From contig CAIRND010000686.1 in the NCBI GenBank assembly GCA_903879825.1, forward strand, positions 1 through 6,897: a stretch of DNA of 6,897 bases, written 5' to 3'. Positions 5,606 to 6,897 of the stretch are shown piece by piece. The notes below the pieces were generated by a model that did not search any database, was not told where the DNA came from, and saw only the letters and a list, made by a program, of their open reading frames with translations. The DNA is from an uncultured Geobacteraceae bacterium (GTDB lineage: Bacteria > Desulfobacterota > Desulfuromonadia > Geobacterales > Pseudopelobacteraceae). Position numbers and translations under genes: made by a program. The first letter of the stretch is position 1. Each line of letters starts with the position of its first letter.

Positions 5606-6897
5606 ATGCTTTCGAATATCAAACTTGCTCAGAAACTCATCGGCAGTTTTTTTGTAGTAGCGTTAATAGCCATTTTAATCGGTGTTTTCGGGTATTACCA
5701 AATTCACAAGATTGATGATGCCGGTTCCTTTCTCTTCGAAAAAGGGTTGGTTCCCTTAAAGGATATATCTTCCATTTCGGCTGGTTTTCAGCGGATACGG
5801 GTTAACACGCGCAGCATTGTCATTGAAGACGATTTCAAGGAGATAGATCGGTTTGAAGGGAGAATAAAAACCTTTCGTGCTGAGATTGACAAAACAGCCC
5901 TCAATCTTGAGAAACATCTTCCTGATGCTGAATCAAAAAAACTGTTTGGTGTTTTCATGGAGAGCCGTAAGGCCTACACCCCCCATCTGGAGCACATCAT
6001 TGTGCTGGCAAGAGAAAATAAAGATGCGGAAGCAAAGGAATACATGAAAGGGGACGCCATTAAGACGGAGCGTGCCGAGATAGAGGCAATTGATAAACTA
6101 ACAGAATATCTGGTCAAATCCGGCCAGGCCATCTCAGGTGTAAACGCGGCAACCGCCACTAGTACCGGACGAATCATGATTGCAGCGGCCGTTTTGGGTG
6201 CCATTCTGGCCTTTATACTGGGTCTTATTATTTCGCGCTCCATCAGTGTGCCGATAAACACCCTGGCAGGCCAGGCCCACCAGATAGCTGACGGTGACTT
6301 GCGGGTGAAAATTGACTATCACTCGGGGGACGAGGTGGGTGAATTGTGCGACGCATTTCGCACCATGATTGAAAATATCCGCACTATTATCAGTAAGGTT
6401 GCAGATACCTCCAGTCAGGTGGCTGCCGCATCTAATCAGCTTAACGTCACCGCCGAGCATATCGCAACCGGAGCCGAAGAGGTTGCGGCCCAGGCCGTTA
6501 CCGTGGCGACTGCAGGCGAAGAGATGTCAGCCACATCGGGCGATATCGCACAGAATTGCCAGATGGCATCCGAAGGGGCGCAGCGTGCCTCGCAAACAGC
6601 CGGCAACGGCGCCGCCATTGTGGAGCGAACAGTTGCCGTCATGGAACAGATAGCATTAAAAGTGCAGGAATCAGCGAAAACAGTTGAAAGTCTGGGGGTC
6701 AGAAGCGACCAGATCGGCGCAATTATCGGTACGATTGAAGATATTGCCGATCAGACCAACCTGCTGGCGCTGAATGCCGCCATCGAAGCTGCACGTGCCG
6801 GTGAACAGGGTCGCGGTTTTGCGGTTGTTGCCGATGAAGTCCGTGCCCTGGCTGAACGCACGACCCGTGCCACCAAAGAGATCAGTGAGATGATCAA
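5606..6897 (+). CDS. Methyl-accepting chemotaxis protein, four-helix-bundle sensor (3' end missing)
   Basis: The frame is open from ATG 5606 to the window edge; 430 codons are visible and the C-terminal methylation helix is missing. Layout: cytoplasmic start MLSNIKLAQK, first membrane helix at about 11-32, and an all-helical periplasmic domain at about 33-188 that resembles the 4HB_MCP sensor. A second membrane helix at about 190-212 follows, then a HAMP domain at about 212-262 (VPINTLAGQAHQIADGDL, then GDEVGEL), and the signalling domain. The tip from Asp379 is fully canonical: DIADQTNLLALNAAIEAARA followed by GEQGRGFAVVADEVRALAERT. It would bind a small molecule in the periplasm and control CheA through CheW, steering flagella or another Che output; the ligand is unknown. 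It lies 99 bases after the DUF3187 stop, with the palindrome between. It may share that transcript or have its own promoter, though none is obvious. Confidence 0.95.
   Translation, partial: MLSNIKLAQKLIGSFFVVALIAILIGVFGYYQIHKIDDAGSFLFEKGLVPLKDISSISAGFQRIRVNTRSIVIEDDFKEIDRFEGRIKTFRAEIDKTALNLEKHLPDAESKKLFGVFMESRKAYTPHLEHIIVLARENKDAEAKEYMKGDAIKTERAEIEAIDKLTEYLVKSGQAISGVNAATATSTGRIMIAAAVLGAILAFILGLIISRSISVPINTLAGQAHQIADGDLRVKIDYHSGDEVGELCDAFRTMIENIRTIISKVADTSSQVAAASNQLNVTAEHIATGAEEVAAQAVTVATAGEEMSATSGDIAQNCQMASEGAQRASQTAGNGAAIVERTVAVMEQIALKVQESAKTVESLGVRSDQIGAIIGTIEDIADQTNLLALNAAIEAARAGEQGRGFAVVADEVRALAERTTRATKEISEMI

Noticed and set aside
5515..5715. Short open frame through the palindrome (GAIHELPLQ)
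   Set aside because: The peptide comes from translation of the palindromic repeat and then runs out of frame over the real chemoreceptor start.

Overview
The window looks like ordinary chromosome from a Gram-negative, motile, probably deltaproteobacterial anaerobe. The Geobacter/Desulfuromonadales group fits best. This is inferred from protein style (chemoreceptors, a DUF3187-type outer-membrane protein, a WbuC-type cupin, a stand-alone TatA) and from moderate base composition, with no database search. No rRNA, tRNA, CRISPR array, transposase or integrase gene was seen.

Left arm (1-2294, + strand): three closely spaced genes, likely co-transcribed. They are the 3' part of a WbuC-family cupin, a small exported protein with SH3-like segments that starts at a TTG overlapping the cupin stop, and a complete class I/II PLP-dependent aminotransferase. 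The operon ends at a strong, nearly symmetric hairpin (2327-2365). Flanking A and T runs let this hairpin serve as a bidirectional terminator, because tatA converges on it from the other side.

Middle (2391-2817): tatA on the minus strand, then a roughly 240-base divergent intergenic region with weak sigma70-like promoter candidates for tatA and for the chemoreceptor on the + strand.

Right arm (2818-6897, + strand): a chemoreceptor-like protein with two adjacent membrane helices, almost no periplasmic part and an altered signalling tip. Its 3' end overlaps a gene for a DUF3187-type predicted outer-membrane barrel. A 32-base perfect palindrome follows, then a second, fully canonical chemoreceptor (four-helix-bundle sensor, HAMP, signalling domain) that runs off the window. 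The most interesting points are the unusual tip of the first receptor, its overlap with an outer-membrane barrel gene, and the palindrome. Nothing here proves a new system. The receptor/barrel pair is the best candidate for one.
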